DNA of 64,000 nucleotides, taken from contig OY969722.1 of NCBI GenBank assembly GCA_963702165.1, positions 1,240,001-1,304,000 of the forward strand, given 5' to 3'. This stretch comes from Terrimesophilobacter sp963702165 (GTDB lineage Bacteria; Actinomycetota; Actinomycetes; Actinomycetales; Microbacteriaceae). Shown here in pieces: positions 48,569-57,246 of the stretch. Position 1 is the stretch's first letter. Every line of letters begins with the position of its first letter. The notes beneath the pieces were generated by a model. The model saw only the letters and a list, made by a program, of their open reading frames with translations. It did no database searches and was not told the DNA's origin. The position numbers and the translations under genes were made by a program.

Positions 48569-50038
48569 CTAGCCGATCAGCGCTTCGATCGGACCGCGCG
48601 CGAAGTAGACCAGGAACCCGGCCGCGACGATCCACAGCAGCGGCGAGATCTCCCGCGCCTTGCCTGCCAGCGAGCGCACGATCACCCAGCTGATGAAGCC
48701 GACGCCGATGCCGTTCGCGATCGAGTAAGTCAGCGGCATCACCACGATGGTGAGGAACACCGGCAGGCCCACCGAGAACTCGCTCCAGTCGATGAAGCGG
48801 ATCTGCGACACCATCAGCACACCCACCACGACGAGCGCCGCGCCGGCGACCTCGAGCGGCACCACCTGGGTGAGCGGAGTGAAGAACATGGCGAGCAGGA
48901 AGAGCACACCGGTGACGATGTTGGCGAGGCCTGTGCGGGCACCCTCGCCGACGCCGGCAGCGGAGTCGATGAAGATCGTGTTCGACGACGACGAGGTCGC
49001 GCCGCCGGCCACTGCGCCGACGCCTTCCACGATCAGCGCCGACTTCAGACGCGGGAAGTTGCCCTTGTCGTCCTGCAGACCGGCCTCCTTGGTGAGCCCG
49101 GTCAGGGTGCCAACCGCGTCGAAGAAGTTGGTGAAGACGAGGGTGAACACCAGCATGATCGCCGCCAGTGCGCCGATCCGCTCGAACGCGCCGAAGTTGA
49201 ACGCTCCGATCAGGCCGAGGTCGGGTACCGAGACGATCGACTCGGGCAGGGTGGGCACGTTGAGGCTCCAGCCGGCCGGGTTGGGGCCTTCTGCGGTGAA
49301 GGAAGGTCCGATCTTCAAGAACGCCTCGGCGAGGATGGCGATGGCCGTGGTCACGAGGATGCCGATGAGCAGCGCCCCCCTCACCTTGCGAGCCATGAGC
49401 ACGCCCATGATCAGCAAGCCGATGATGAAGATCACCGTGGGGATGCTGGTGACCGAGCCGCCATCTCCCAGTTGCACCGGCGGAGAGGCGTTGCCGCTGG
49501 AGCGCACGAAGCCGGCGTCGACCAGCCCGATGAAGGCGATGAACAGGCCGATGCCGACCGTGATCGCGGTCTTCAACTGCGCCGGAACCGCCTTGAAGAT
49601 GAGCTCACGCAGCTTGGTGGCCGACAGCAGCACGATGATGAGTCCGTTGATGACGACGAGACCCATCGCCTCCGCCCAGGTCACCTGCCCGACAACGCTC
49701 ACGGCAAGGAACGAGTTGATGCCGAGGCCGGCGGCGAGACCGAACGGCAGGTTGGCCACGAGCCCGAACAGGATCGTCATCACACCGGCGGTCAGGCCGG
49801 TGACGGCGGCGAGCTGCTGGCCGTCGAGCATCGTGCCGGCGACATCCTCTGTACCACCGAGGATGAGCGGGTTCAGGATGACGATGTACGCCATCGTCAT
49901 GAAGGTCACGAGACCACCGCGCACCTCGCGGCCGATGTTCGAGCCGCGTCGGCTGATCTCAAAAAAGGAATCGAATCTCTCCCGGAAGGAGTTTCCGGAT
50001 CCGCGCTTGACGGGACTCTCGATTTGCTGCTGGGACAC
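48569..50038 (-). CDS. NCS2-family purine (guanine/hypoxanthine) permease
   Basis: 489 residues, 14-helix NCS2/AzgA-type permease. 'REVRGGLVTFMTMAYIVILN' at the start, 'ANLPFGLAAGLGINSFLAVS', 'TNFFDAVGTLTGLTKEAG' with the conserved Asp, 'SSSSNTIFIDSAAGVGEGAR' and 'PLTYSIANGIGVGFISWVIV'. Imports guanine/hypoxanthine or adenine with protons. GTG 50038 with AAAGG 8 nt before it. I looked for a purine riboswitch upstream and saw none; only 91 bp separate it from the divergent MFS gene. Confidence 0.92.
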   Translation of the reverse strand: MSQQQIESPVKRGSGNSFRERFDSFFEISRRGSNIGREVRGGLVTFMTMAYIVILNPLILGGTEDVAGTMLDGQQLAAVTGLTAGVMTILFGLVANLPFGLAAGLGINSFLAVSVVGQVTWAEAMGLVVINGLIIVLLSATKLRELIFKAVPAQLKTAITVGIGLFIAFIGLVDAGFVRSSGNASPPVQLGDGGSVTSIPTVIFIIGLLIMGVLMARKVRGALLIGILVTTAIAILAEAFLKIGPSFTAEGPNPAGWSLNVPTLPESIVSVPDLGLIGAFNFGAFERIGALAAIMLVFTLVFTNFFDAVGTLTGLTKEAGLQDDKGNFPRLKSALIVEGVGAVAGGATSSSSNTIFIDSAAGVGEGARTGLANIVTGVLFLLAMFFTPLTQVVPLEVAGAALVVVGVLMVSQIRFIDWSEFSVGLPVFLTIVVMPLTYSIANGIGVGFISWVIVRSLAGKAREISPLLWIVAAGFLVYFARGPIEALIG

Positions 50039-50129
50039 TTGTATGCCTTTCACCACAATAGGGACGCGTTCAGCATAGAAGCGTTGGGGGGTCGGATTTC
50101 GCCGCCACACGGCGCGATAGCGTTAGCTG

Positions 50130-51791
50130 ATGCACGAGGGCGGATGGCTGAGCGACAAGGAGCGCAAGAAGCTCACCCGCATCCCCAGCGACACGGCCAT
50201 GACGGCGACCCTTGCGGGCACCGGCCTCATCGTCTCGTCGATGCAGACGCTCGTGACGCCGATCGTCCCGCAGCTGCCTGCGCTGCTCGACATCTCAGTT
50301 GCCGAGGCCCAATGGGTGCTGACCGCGACGCTGCTTGCCGCGTGCATCGGGACGCCTATCGCCGGGCGCCTGGGCGACATGTACGGCAAGCGCCGCATCA
50401 CCCTTGCCCTGCTGGTGTTGATGGTGCTCGGCTCGCTCATCGCCGCGATTTCCAACACGCTCATCCCGCTGGTCATCGGACGGGTGCTGCAGGGGCTGAG
50501 CCTCGGCGCGATCGCGCTCGGCATCAGCATCCTGCGTGACGTCATCCATCCGTCCAAGCTCGGTCGGTCGGTCGCGCTCGTGAGCGCATCGCTGGGCGTT
50601 GGCGGGGCGGTCGGGCTGGCGGCGGCTGCGCTGATCGCGCAGAACTTCGACTGGCACTACCTGTTCTGGCTCTCGGCCGCGCTCGGTGTGCTCGCGTTCG
50701 TGCTGGTGATCCGGATCATCCCGGTCAGCACGCTGCGCACAGCCGGCCGCTTCGACTGGGTCGGCTCGATCGGGCTCAGCGTCGCGCTCGTCGCTCTCCT
50801 GCTCGCGATCTCGAACGGCAGCATCTGGGGCTGGACCAGCCCGCTCACCCTCACCCTGCTGATCGGCTCCGTCGTCGTCTTCGCGCTCTGGGGCTGGTAC
50901 GAGCTGCACGTCGTCAACCCGCTGGTGGACCTCCGGGTCGCCGCCCGCAAACCGGTGCTGCTGACCAACCTCGCCTCCCTGGCCGCGGGTTTCGCCTTCT
51001 TCGTAACCGCCGGATCGCAGCCGATCCTTCTCGAGCTGCCGAGCGGGACCGGTGTCGGCCTCGGCCAGACGATCCTCGTCGCCGCCCTGTGCCTCATGCC
51101 GAACGGGATCGTGATGTTCCTGCTCTCCCCCGTCGCCGCGAGGCTGTCCGAGCGTCGCGGACCGCGCACGAGCCTCGTGCTCGGAATGCTCATCATCGCC
51201 GCCGCCTTCGCCATCGCGGTGTTCCTCATGCAGGAGATCTGGCACGTCATCCTCGTGTCGACTCTCGTTGGCGCAGGTGTGAGCTTCGCGTACTCGGCCA
51301 TGCCGACCCTGATCATGCACGCGGTCCCAGCCACCGAGACGGCGGCGGCCAACGGGCTGAATTCGGTGATGCGCACCCTGGGCTCGACCGTGGCGGCGAG
51401 CCTCATCGGGGTGATCCTGTCGTCCAGCTTCACCGTCTACCAAGGGATCGAGATCCCGACCAGAGGCGCCTTCCAGACGGTGTTCACCGTCGGCGCCGGC
51501 GTCGCCTTCCTTGGCGCACTTCTGGCGCTAGTCATCCCCCGCCGCGAACGGGTCTACGAGACGGCGAGCATCCCCATCCGATTGCCTGAGGACTCCCCAC
51601 ACCTCTCCAGCATCGGTGCCTACACTGACGCCATGGACCGAGACCTGATCGAGCCGAACCCCGACGATGAGCGTGAAGTCGAGTTGGACGAGGAAGACCA
51701 GCTCGACGCGCCACCCACCATGGATCCGGATGAACGCGTCGAGCGGGAGAACGAAGAAGTGGCGCTGCCGGACGAGGAGCGCCCGGTCTAA
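50130..51791 (+). CDS. MFS drug-export-like transporter (DHA2 type) with acidic C-terminal tail
   Basis: 553 residues, 14 predicted helices. 'TLVTPIVPQLPALLDISVAE', 'LAACIGTPIAGRLGDMYGKR' (MFS motif A), 'GRVLQGLSLGAIALGISILR' (motif B) and 'LGVGGAVGLAAAALIAQ' (motif C of proton antiporters). After the last helix comes about 70 residues of strongly acidic tail. Inside it, at 51633, an ATG preceded by TACACT at exactly 6 nt looks like an independent leaderless start. ATG 50130 is the only good start. Substrate unknown. Confidence 0.88.
   Translation: MHEGGWLSDKERKKLTRIPSDTAMTATLAGTGLIVSSMQTLVTPIVPQLPALLDISVAEAQWVLTATLLAACIGTPIAGRLGDMYGKRRITLALLVLMVLGSLIAAISNTLIPLVIGRVLQGLSLGAIALGISILRDVIHPSKLGRSVALVSASLGVGGAVGLAAAALIAQNFDWHYLFWLSAALGVLAFVLVIRIIPVSTLRTAGRFDWVGSIGLSVALVALLLAISNGSIWGWTSPLTLTLLIGSVVVFALWGWYELHVVNPLVDLRVAARKPVLLTNLASLAAGFAFFVTAGSQPILLELPSGTGVGLGQTILVAALCLMPNGIVMFLLSPVAARLSERRGPRTSLVLGMLIIAAAFAIAVFLMQEIWHVILVSTLVGAGVSFAYSAMPTLIMHAVPATETAAANGLNSVMRTLGSTVAASLIGVILSSSFTVYQGIEIPTRGAFQTVFTVGAGVAFLGALLALVIPRRERVYETASIPIRLPEDSPHLSSIGAYTDAMDRDLIEPNPDDEREVELDEEDQLDAPPTMDPDERVERENEEVALPDEERPV
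51633..51791 (+). other. Possible separate small acidic protein encoded in frame at the end of the MFS gene
   Basis: 52 codons from ATG 51633 ('MDRDLIEPNPDDEREVELDE' onward). TACACT at 51621-51626 is 6 nt upstream, the same spacing as in the leaderless genes of this window. It could be a small protein whose upstream stop codon was lost, fusing it to the transporter, or simply the transporter tail. Confidence 0.4.
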
Positions 51792-51880
51792 GGGTGAGTT
51801 CTGGGGTGGTTCTCAGAGGCGAACCAGAGAGCGCTCATAGGCTCCGCACACCTGACCACCAAACGCAAGGGGGCCCCGAC

Positions 51881-52072
51881 ATGAGTGACCTCAACCTTCC
51901 CCCGGGAACGCACGACGAGTCGAACCCGTCCGAGTCGCTTCTCGACGGCGACACCCTCGAGTACTCGGTCGTGAGAGAGCTGAGACGGAACCTGCCGGAG
52001 GAGACGGACGACCCGACCCTCCCGGGCGGGTCGATCACCCTCGGTCTCGACCTCGGCGGGGCGTTGCTCTGA
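51881..52072 (+). CDS. Small acidic hypothetical protein
   Basis: 63 residues, no cysteine or membrane segment: 'LPPGTHDESNPSESLLDGDT', 'EYSVVRELRRNLPEETDDPT', and a C-terminal 'GSITLGLDLGGALL'. AAGGGGG lies 8-9 nt before ATG 51881. The stop overlaps a possible start of the glutathione peroxidase frame (TGATG), so it may be read in one operon with it. Family not recognised. Confidence 0.55.
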   Translation: MSDLNLPPGTHDESNPSESLLDGDTLEYSVVRELRRNLPEETDDPTLPGGSITLGLDLGGALL

Positions 52073-52095
52073 TGACTTCCGTACACTTCACTGGT

Positions 52096-52587
52096 GTGAG
52101 CCTTCGAGACATTCCGATTACGACCATCGACGGACGCGAGACGACCTTCGCCGAATTCGCCGACGGTGTCGTCCTGGTGGTGAATGTCGCTTCGCACTGC
52201 GGTCACACGCCGCAATACGAGCAGCTCGAGCAGCTTCAGCGCACCTACGGCGATCGCGGGTTCACCGTGCTCGGGGTCCCGTGCAACCAGTTCGGCTTCC
52301 AGGAGCCCGGCAGCGCCGAGACGATCCAGGAGTTCTGCTCCACGACCTACGGCGTCTCGTTCCCGTTGACCGAGAAGGCACGCGTCAACGGCGCCAAGCA
52401 GCATCCGCTCTACGCCGAGCTCACCACTGTGCCGGATGCCAACGGCACAGCGGGCAAGGTGAAGTGGAACTTCGAGAAGTTCCTGGTCGCCCCCGGCGGC
52501 GCCGTGCGCCGCTTCCGCAGCGCGGTGAAGCCCGATGCGCCGGAAGTGGTGGAGGCGATCGAGCAGGCGCTGGCCACGGTCAGCTAG
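52096..52587 (+). CDS. Glutathione peroxidase-family thiol peroxidase
   Basis: 163 residues, full GPx fold. Peroxidatic Cys35 ('VNVASHCGHTPQYEQL'), Gln64 ('VPCNQFGFQEPGS') and Trp123-Asn124 ('KVKWNFEKFLV') make the catalytic site. 'QEFCSTTYGVSFPL' supplies a likely resolving Cys, so it probably uses thioredoxin rather than glutathione. Cys, not selenocysteine. GTG 52096 gives the family N-terminus ('MSLRDIPITTIDG'-like) with TACACT 8 nt upstream; an earlier ATG at 52072 adds eight residues. Reduces H2O2 and lipid hydroperoxides. Confidence 0.92.
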   Translation: MSLRDIPITTIDGRETTFAEFADGVVLVVNVASHCGHTPQYEQLEQLQRTYGDRGFTVLGVPCNQFGFQEPGSAETIQEFCSTTYGVSFPLTEKARVNGAKQHPLYAELTTVPDANGTAGKVKWNFEKFLVAPGGAVRRFRSAVKPDAPEVVEAIEQALATVS

Positions 52588-52595
52588 TCACCCCG

Positions 52596-53186
52596 TCACG
52601 GCATGCGCTTCTGCGGGTACGGGGTCTCGTGCCGCGCGAGCATGTCGACGAAGGCGGCGATGCGGCGCTCCCGCCCGGCCTGGGTCTTCAACTGGCTCAG
52701 CCGGAAGTACAGCGCGAAGCGGTTCTGCGGGTTCAGCACGTCGAACATCCTCTGCGCCTCCGGCACCGCGGCGATCGCCGCGAGCAGGTCGGAAGGCAGC
52801 TCGGCAGCGGCGGGACCGGCGTAGGCGGCCTCCCAGCGACCATCGGCCTTCGCCGCTTCCACCGCTGCGCGGCCCGCATCCGTCATGCGACCATCGGCTT
52901 CGAGTCTCTCGATCCGTTCGATGTTCCGCAGTGACCACGAGCTGCGTTTTGTCCTTGGGGTGAAGCGCTGGAACCAGGTCTCATCGTCGCGCCGCAGCGA
53001 CTGCCCGTCGATCCAGCCGAAGCAGAGCGCCTCCTGCAGTGCGCCCTCGTAGTCGAGCGCCGTGACCGTGCCGCCCTTCTTGGTGAGGATGAGGCGAACG
53101 CCCGGTGAGCGGTCGTGATTCTGCTCCAGCCAGGAGCGCCATGCCGCGGCATCCGGAAACAGCTTGTCGTCGAGCGCGATCGCCAT
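52596..53186 (-). CDS. YdeI/OmpD-associated family protein
   Basis: 196 residues: 'GVRLILTKKGGTVTALDYEG', 'EALCFGWIDGQSLRRDDETW', 'FQRFTPRTKRSSWSLRNIER' and 'MFDVLNPQNRFALYFRLSQL' with 'TQAGRERRIAAFVDML'. The pattern 'Y..ALe.aLCfGWIDg' defines the family; the biochemical function is not known. TAGGCT ends exactly 6 nt before the ATG on the minus strand (leaderless). Convergent with the peroxidase gene, 8 nt apart. Confidence 0.88.
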   Translation of the reverse strand: MAIALDDKLFPDAAAWRSWLEQNHDRSPGVRLILTKKGGTVTALDYEGALQEALCFGWIDGQSLRRDDETWFQRFTPRTKRSSWSLRNIERIERLEADGRMTDAGRAAVEAAKADGRWEAAYAGPAAAELPSDLLAAIAAVPEAQRMFDVLNPQNRFALYFRLSQLKTQAGRERRIAAFVDMLARHETPYPQKRMP

Positions 53187-53213
53187 ACAGGGAGCCTACG
53201 AGGGGCCACCGAT

Positions 53214-53510
53214 ATGGTGGAGGGCATGGCCAAGGAAATGGTGCACCAGAGCGATCAGAGCCGGTACGCGCTGCTCATCGACGGTGAACTCGCAAGCGTC
53301 GTCGACTACCGCATCAACGAGAACCAGATCTCCTTCCACCACACCTACACCGCGCCGAACCGTCGCGGGCAGGGTCTTGCCGGCGAGATCGTCGAGTTCG
53401 CGGTCAACGACGTCGAGGCCAACACCGAGCGCCGCATCGTGCCGATGTGCTGGTACGTCGGCGTGTGGTTCGACGAGCATCCGGAGCGCGCCGAACTGCT
53501 CAGCCGCTGA
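53214..53510 (+). CDS. GNAT-family N-acetyltransferase (YjdJ-like, minimal)
   Basis: 98 residues: 'SRYALLIDGELASVVDYRIN', 'HTYTAPNRRGQGLAGEIVEF' (acetyl-CoA loop R-R-G-x-G-x-A) and 'IVPMCWYVGVWFDEHPERAE'. This is the short COG2388-type GNAT; substrate unknown. ATG 53214 has GAGGGG 8 nt upstream; ATG 53226 is an alternative. Divergent from the YdeI-like gene. Confidence 0.88.
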   Translation: MVEGMAKEMVHQSDQSRYALLIDGELASVVDYRINENQISFHHTYTAPNRRGQGLAGEIVEFAVNDVEANTERRIVPMCWYVGVWFDEHPERAELLSR

Positions 53511-53519
53511 CGCCTGCCG

Positions 53520-54272
53520 CTACTGCGCGGTGTACCCGCCGTCGACGAGGTACTGCGAGCCGGTGACGAACGCCGCCTGGTCGGAGAGCAGGAACAGAAC
53601 CAGGTTGGCGACCTCCTGCGCGCTCCCCAACCGCCCGATCGGATGCTTGCCGACGAGCCCGTCATACGCTTCCCTGGGGAGGCCCGCGAGCAGCGGAGTG
53701 TCGATGTAGCCGGGGTGCACTGAGTTCACCCGGATGCCCAACGACGAGTAGGCGAGCGCCGCGGCCTTGGTCATCCCGGCGACGCCGTGTTTCGCCGTGA
53801 CGTACGGGACCGCGTTGGCGTCGCCGACCAGACCGAGGATCGACGAGGTGTTCACGATCGAACCGCCTCCCGCGGCCAGCATCGCGGGGATCTGGTAGTA
53901 CATCCCGTAGAAGACCGAGTGCAGGTTGACGTCCATGAGCTGCAGGTAGCTCTGGATGTCGATGTCGGCGAGCGGGCCGAGCGGACCACCGATCCCCGCA
54001 TTGTTGAACGCGAGGTGCACGGCACCGAACTCGTCGACCGCGACATCGACGGTGTCCTTGACGTCCTCGGGATTCCCGACGTCGCCTCCGACCGCACGCG
54101 CCGTGCCGCCGGCTCCGGTGATCTGGTCGACAACCTCCTGGGCGACCTCCTGCTTGAGGTCGTTCACGACGACCGCAGCGCCCTCCGCGGCGAGCGCGAG
54201 CGCGACCGCTTGCCCAATACCGGAGCCTCCCCCGGTGACCACAGCGACCTTGTCCGTGAATCGATTGTCCAT
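53520..54272 (-). CDS. Short-chain dehydrogenase/reductase
   Basis: 250 residues, classical SDR: 'KVAVVTGGGSGIGQAVALAL' (NAD(P) loop), 'VNDLKQEVAQEVVDQITGAG' (acidic residue after strand 2 favours NAD), 'AFNNAGIGGP', 'IVNTSSILGLVGDANAVPYV' then TAKHG with Ser, Tyr and Lys, and a C-terminal 'ASQYLVDGG'-type end 'GSQYLVDGGYTAQ'. Substrate unknown; single gene. Confidence 0.9.
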   Translation of the reverse strand: MDNRFTDKVAVVTGGGSGIGQAVALALAAEGAAVVVNDLKQEVAQEVVDQITGAGGTARAVGGDVGNPEDVKDTVDVAVDEFGAVHLAFNNAGIGGPLGPLADIDIQSYLQLMDVNLHSVFYGMYYQIPAMLAAGGGSIVNTSSILGLVGDANAVPYVTAKHGVAGMTKAAALAYSSLGIRVNSVHPGYIDTPLLAGLPREAYDGLVGKHPIGRLGSAQEVANLVLFLLSDQAAFVTGSQYLVDGGYTAQ

Positions 54273-54377
54273 GCCCTGCTCCCTTCCTGTGACGAGCGAT
54301 GAGTGCCCAGTGAACGTCGTGTGGCTGGGAGGTTGCCGCCCGGGGGGTCGCGGGTCGCCGCGTTAGGCTTGGGAGCG

Positions 54378-55046
54378 ATGCGTCTCATCTTCATTCGCCA
54401 CGGTCAGACACCCGCCAACGTCCTGGGGTTGCTCGATACCGCGCATCCCGGTCCCGGCCTCACCGAACTGGGTGCGACGCAGGCGGCGGCGATCCCGGAT
54501 GCCTTGGATGGTCAGGGCGTCGATGCCCTGTTCGCCTCGACGCTGATCCGCACCCAGTTGACCGCGCAGCCGCTCGCCGCCGCTCGCGGTCTGGGCGTCA
54601 CCGTGCTCGGCGGGTTGCACGAGATCGAAGCCGGCGCGCTCGAGGGTCGCGGTGACATGCCGTCGGTGCGCATCTACCTGGAGACGGTGTTCGCCTGGGG
54701 GTCGGGTGACCTGGACGTGCGGATGCCGGACGGTCCCGATGGTCACAACTTCTTCGGCCGCTACAACGATGACCTGGAGTCGATCGTGCGCTCAGGGGTG
54801 GACTCGGCAGCCGTCGTCAGCCATGGGGCGGCGATCCGGGTGTGGGTTGCCGCGCACGCGAAGAACGTGGCGCCGATGTTCGCGGCCGAGCACCACTTGG
54901 ACAACACCGGCATCGTCGTGCTTGACGGTTCGTTCGATGACGGCTGGTCGCTCGCCAGGTGGGCAGACCAGCCGATCGGCGGGGCCGTGCTGGCGGATGC
55001 GAGTGCAGAAGACCCGACCGGCGAGCCGGTCAGCGAGGCCGACTGA
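54378..55046 (+). CDS. Histidine phosphatase (phosphoglycerate mutase-like)
   Basis: 222 residues. Phospho-acceptor His8 in 'MRLIFIRHGQTPANVLGLLD', 'FASTLIRTQLTAQPLA' (second Arg), 'GLHEIEAGALEGRGD' (Glu) and 'AVVSHGAAIRVWV' (second His). Such enzymes dephosphorylate sugars, nucleotides or cofactors; substrate not predictable. TAGGCT 8 nt before ATG 54378 with GGGAG in between. The 19-bp repeat array B1 lies just after its stop. Confidence 0.88.
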   Translation: MRLIFIRHGQTPANVLGLLDTAHPGPGLTELGATQAAAIPDALDGQGVDALFASTLIRTQLTAQPLAAARGLGVTVLGGLHEIEAGALEGRGDMPSVRIYLETVFAWGSGDLDVRMPDGPDGHNFFGRYNDDLESIVRSGVDSAAVVSHGAAIRVWVAAHAKNVAPMFAAEHHLDNTGIVVLDGSFDDGWSLARWADQPIGGAVLADASAEDPTGEPVSEAD

Positions 55047-55075
55047 CCGCATCCGGCGTCGGCACGCCCACCCAA

Positions 55076-55219
55076 CCCCTGTTATGCAGGACATCCCCTG
55101 TTATGCAGGACATTCGACCGGCAACGTCGCCCGATGCCGGTGAATAGGGCCGCAGAGGGCAGAAAGTCCTGCACAACGGGGAAAGTCCTGCACAACGGGG
55201 AAAGTCCTGCACAACGGGA
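55076..55219. repeat. 19-bp-period head-on array, type B copy 1 (2 + 3 units)
   Basis: Two tandem units CCCCTGTTATGCAGGACAT (55076-55094, 55095-55113), a 49-bp spacer holding an ACCGGCA/TGCCGGT stem, then three tandem inverted units AAAGTCCTGCACAACGGGG (55163, 55182, 55201). The period is exactly 19 bp on both sides. Non-coding, between convergent genes. Confidence 0.9.
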
Positions 55220-55225
55220 GCAGCC

Positions 55226-55957
55226 TCAGGCGACCTGCTCGCGGTCCAGGGACGCGGCCGTGTCCTCGACGATCGAAGCGATGAGGCGGGTTTCGCCGAG
55301 CACGCTGAGATGGTTCTTGCGCGGCACGCTGATCACCCGGGCGTCGCCGAGAACTCTCGCGATCTTGCGTTCCTCGGCCCGAAACGGGTCGCGGGTGCCG
55401 TTGACAAGCCGGACCGGCCCGCGGAACGAGCCGAGAAGCCCGATCGGGTCCACCCCCGCGATGCCGCGCACAGCATCCGGCATGACCTGAACGGCGAGAC
55501 CGCCGGCGGACATCGCCGCCGCGACATCCGGTGGCAGCATGAGCTGGAAGCCCTTCAGGCTGAGCTTCTCTGCGCGCTGCGGGTTGCGGGCCATCGCCCG
55601 CGAGACGCCCAGGTAGAAGGCGACCCCCAGCCCGCGCGGCCGGATGCTGCAACCGATTCCGACGAAGCCGGCCACTCGCTCCGGATGCCGGGAGATGGTC
55701 TCCATGCTCGTGAAACCGCCTAGGGAGTGCCCGACGAGAACCGCTCGTCCGCCCGCGCGGTCGATGCCATCGCGCACCGCCTCCACAGCCGAGTCCAGCG
55801 TGAACCTGTCGTCCAGACGTCGCCCGTGGCCCGGCAGGTCGACGAGCTCGACCCGCCTGGTGCGCTCCAGTTCGCGGGCAAGCGGCCGCCACATGGTGCT
55901 GCTGATCCGGATGCCGTGCACGAGCACGACCGGAATCGGCGAGTGCGGCATCGCCAC
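55226..55957 (-). CDS. Alpha/beta hydrolase
   Basis: 243 residues. 'PVVLVHGIRISSTMWRPLAR' (oxyanion-hole loop), nucleophile Ser78 in 'AVLVGHSLGGFTSMETISRH', acid 'VNGTRDPFRAEERK' and base 'VPRKNHLSVLGE'. A carboxylesterase- or lactonase-like enzyme; substrate unknown. GTG 55957 directly abuts the stop of the upstream small gene (ATG 55951 is an alternative), so the two are cotranscribed. Confidence 0.88.
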   Translation of the reverse strand: MAMPHSPIPVVLVHGIRISSTMWRPLARELERTRRVELVDLPGHGRRLDDRFTLDSAVEAVRDGIDRAGGRAVLVGHSLGGFTSMETISRHPERVAGFVGIGCSIRPRGLGVAFYLGVSRAMARNPQRAEKLSLKGFQLMLPPDVAAAMSAGGLAVQVMPDAVRGIAGVDPIGLLGSFRGPVRLVNGTRDPFRAEERKIARVLGDARVISVPRKNHLSVLGETRLIASIVEDTAASLDREQVA

Positions 55958-56179
55958 TCAGGCGCCGATCCGCGTGAGGAGCGCGCGGAACTCCTCCTCC
56001 GTCACCTGGATGCCGGAGTCGCCCAGCCGCTGGTTGAGGATGGAGGCGGCGTCTTCTGCATCTCCGCGGGCGATGTCCGCTCGGATCTGCTCGACCAGCC
56101 CGTCGACTTTCTCGTCCACGGTTGCGTCCAGCGCGCCTTCCTGTTGGGGAATCGGGCCCGGCTCCTCAGCGTCAGTCAT
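55958..56179 (-). CDS. Small conserved-looking hypothetical protein
   Basis: 73 residues, acidic and helical: 'EEPGPIPQQEGALDATVDEK', 'VDGLVEQIRADIARGDAEDA', 'ASILNQRLGDSGIQVTEEEF'. No motif recognised. ATG 56179; CACGAT 6 nt upstream could be a weak -10. It is followed without a gap by the hydrolase gene. Confidence 0.68.
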   Translation of the reverse strand: MTDAEEPGPIPQQEGALDATVDEKVDGLVEQIRADIARGDAEDAASILNQRLGDSGIQVTEEEFRALLTRIGA

Positions 56180-56302
56180 GGTCCCATCGTGCCACCGCGA
56201 TGCACGGCTCCCGCCCAGCCGCTGCACAGGTTGACCCGAGTGCATTGTTTCTGGGGTGAGTTCCTCTGGAGCACACAGAACCGGGCGAGTAGCCTCGCAC
56301 CC

Positions 56303-57214
56303 ATGGCTCGACTCGCCGACCGCCTCCGGGCAAACCTGCTAACCACGCTGACCGGGGAACCGGACGGTCGGCCGTACTGGGTGGACAAGATCGAAGCCGG
56401 TTCTGATCAGGGATTCTTCGCACCCGACTCCGCCACTTGGACGGTGCACGGCGGCATCCCGACCATGGTGGCCGGCATCCGGGCCCTGCTCATGCAGACC
56501 CTGCACCCCGGTGCGATGGCGGGCGTGCACGACCACTCACGATTCCGAGAGGATGCGCTCGGCCGTCTCGCCGGGACGGTGCAGTGGCTCACCATCGTCA
56601 CCTTCGGCGACACCCACCTGGCTCGCGAGGAGACGGCTCGAGTCGCGCGGTTTCACGAGCGAGTGCGCGGCACCTATCCGGACAAGACCGGTGTCCAACG
56701 GCCGTACGCGGCCAACGATCCGGAACTCCTCAGCTGGGTGCACATCGTCTTCGCCGATGCATTCCTCGGCTGCCATGAACTGTGGGGAAAGCCGATCCCG
56801 GGCGGACCCGATGCGTACGTGCGCGAATGGGCCATCGCCGCAGAACTGCTGGGAATCCCCGACCCGCCACGCAGCGAAGCCGAACTGCAGGCGCAACTGC
56901 ACGCCTTCAACCAGGCGGGCGTGCTGCATCATGACGAACGGGTCGAGGCCGCGGTGAGCTTCATCCGGAACCCGCCGCTGAAGCGCTCGATGATGCCCGC
57001 CTACCGCATCATGTTCGCCGCGGCGGTGAAGTCCATCCCCTCCGAATACCGGAGAGTGCTGGGGCTGAAAGCGACCAGGCTGCCGGCGATCTGGGCCACC
57101 GGGGTGCTGCTCGGCAGTCTCCGGATGCTGCTGGGCGGCACGGCGCCGGCGGAAGAGGCCGCACGGGCGAGACTCAGGCGTATCGCAAGCGCCCATCCGA
57201 TGCCCTCCGCCTGA
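56303..57214 (+). CDS. Oxygenase MpaB-family protein (DUF2236)
   Basis: 303 residues. 'GGIPTMVAGIRALLMQTLHP', 'GVHDHSRFREDALGRLAGTV', 'WLTIVTFGDTHLAREETARV' and 'LSWVHIVFADAFLGCHELWG' match the MpaB/rubber-oxygenase-like (DUF2236) family with its conserved Arg/His residues that bind haem in characterised members. Substrate unknown. TAGCCT ends 7 nt before the ATG (leaderless). Divergent from the small gene at 55958. Confidence 0.87.
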   Translation: MARLADRLRANLLTTLTGEPDGRPYWVDKIEAGSDQGFFAPDSATWTVHGGIPTMVAGIRALLMQTLHPGAMAGVHDHSRFREDALGRLAGTVQWLTIVTFGDTHLAREETARVARFHERVRGTYPDKTGVQRPYAANDPELLSWVHIVFADAFLGCHELWGKPIPGGPDAYVREWAIAAELLGIPDPPRSEAELQAQLHAFNQAGVLHHDERVEAAVSFIRNPPLKRSMMPAYRIMFAAAVKSIPSEYRRVLGLKATRLPAIWATGVLLGSLRMLLGGTAPAEEAARARLRRIASAHPMPSA

Positions 57215-57246
57215 TCCCCTCGGTTCGCCAGCATAGAATCGCCGAT

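Noticed and set aside
50039..50129. Possible purine riboswitch before the NCS2 permease
   Set aside because: Only 91 bp to the divergent gene and no purine aptamer core seen; an ordinary AAAGG ribosome site precedes the GTG.
50295..51443. 382-codon minus-strand frame rich in Asp/Arg/His
   Set aside because: Antisense shadow of the MFS transporter; no hydrophobic or domain pattern.
52096..52587. Selenocysteine in the glutathione peroxidase
   Set aside because: The catalytic codon is TGC (Cys), not TGA.
55163..55219. Three direct 19-bp repeats resembling a tiny CRISPR
   Set aside because: The units abut with no spacers and no cas genes are present; part of the head-on array instead.
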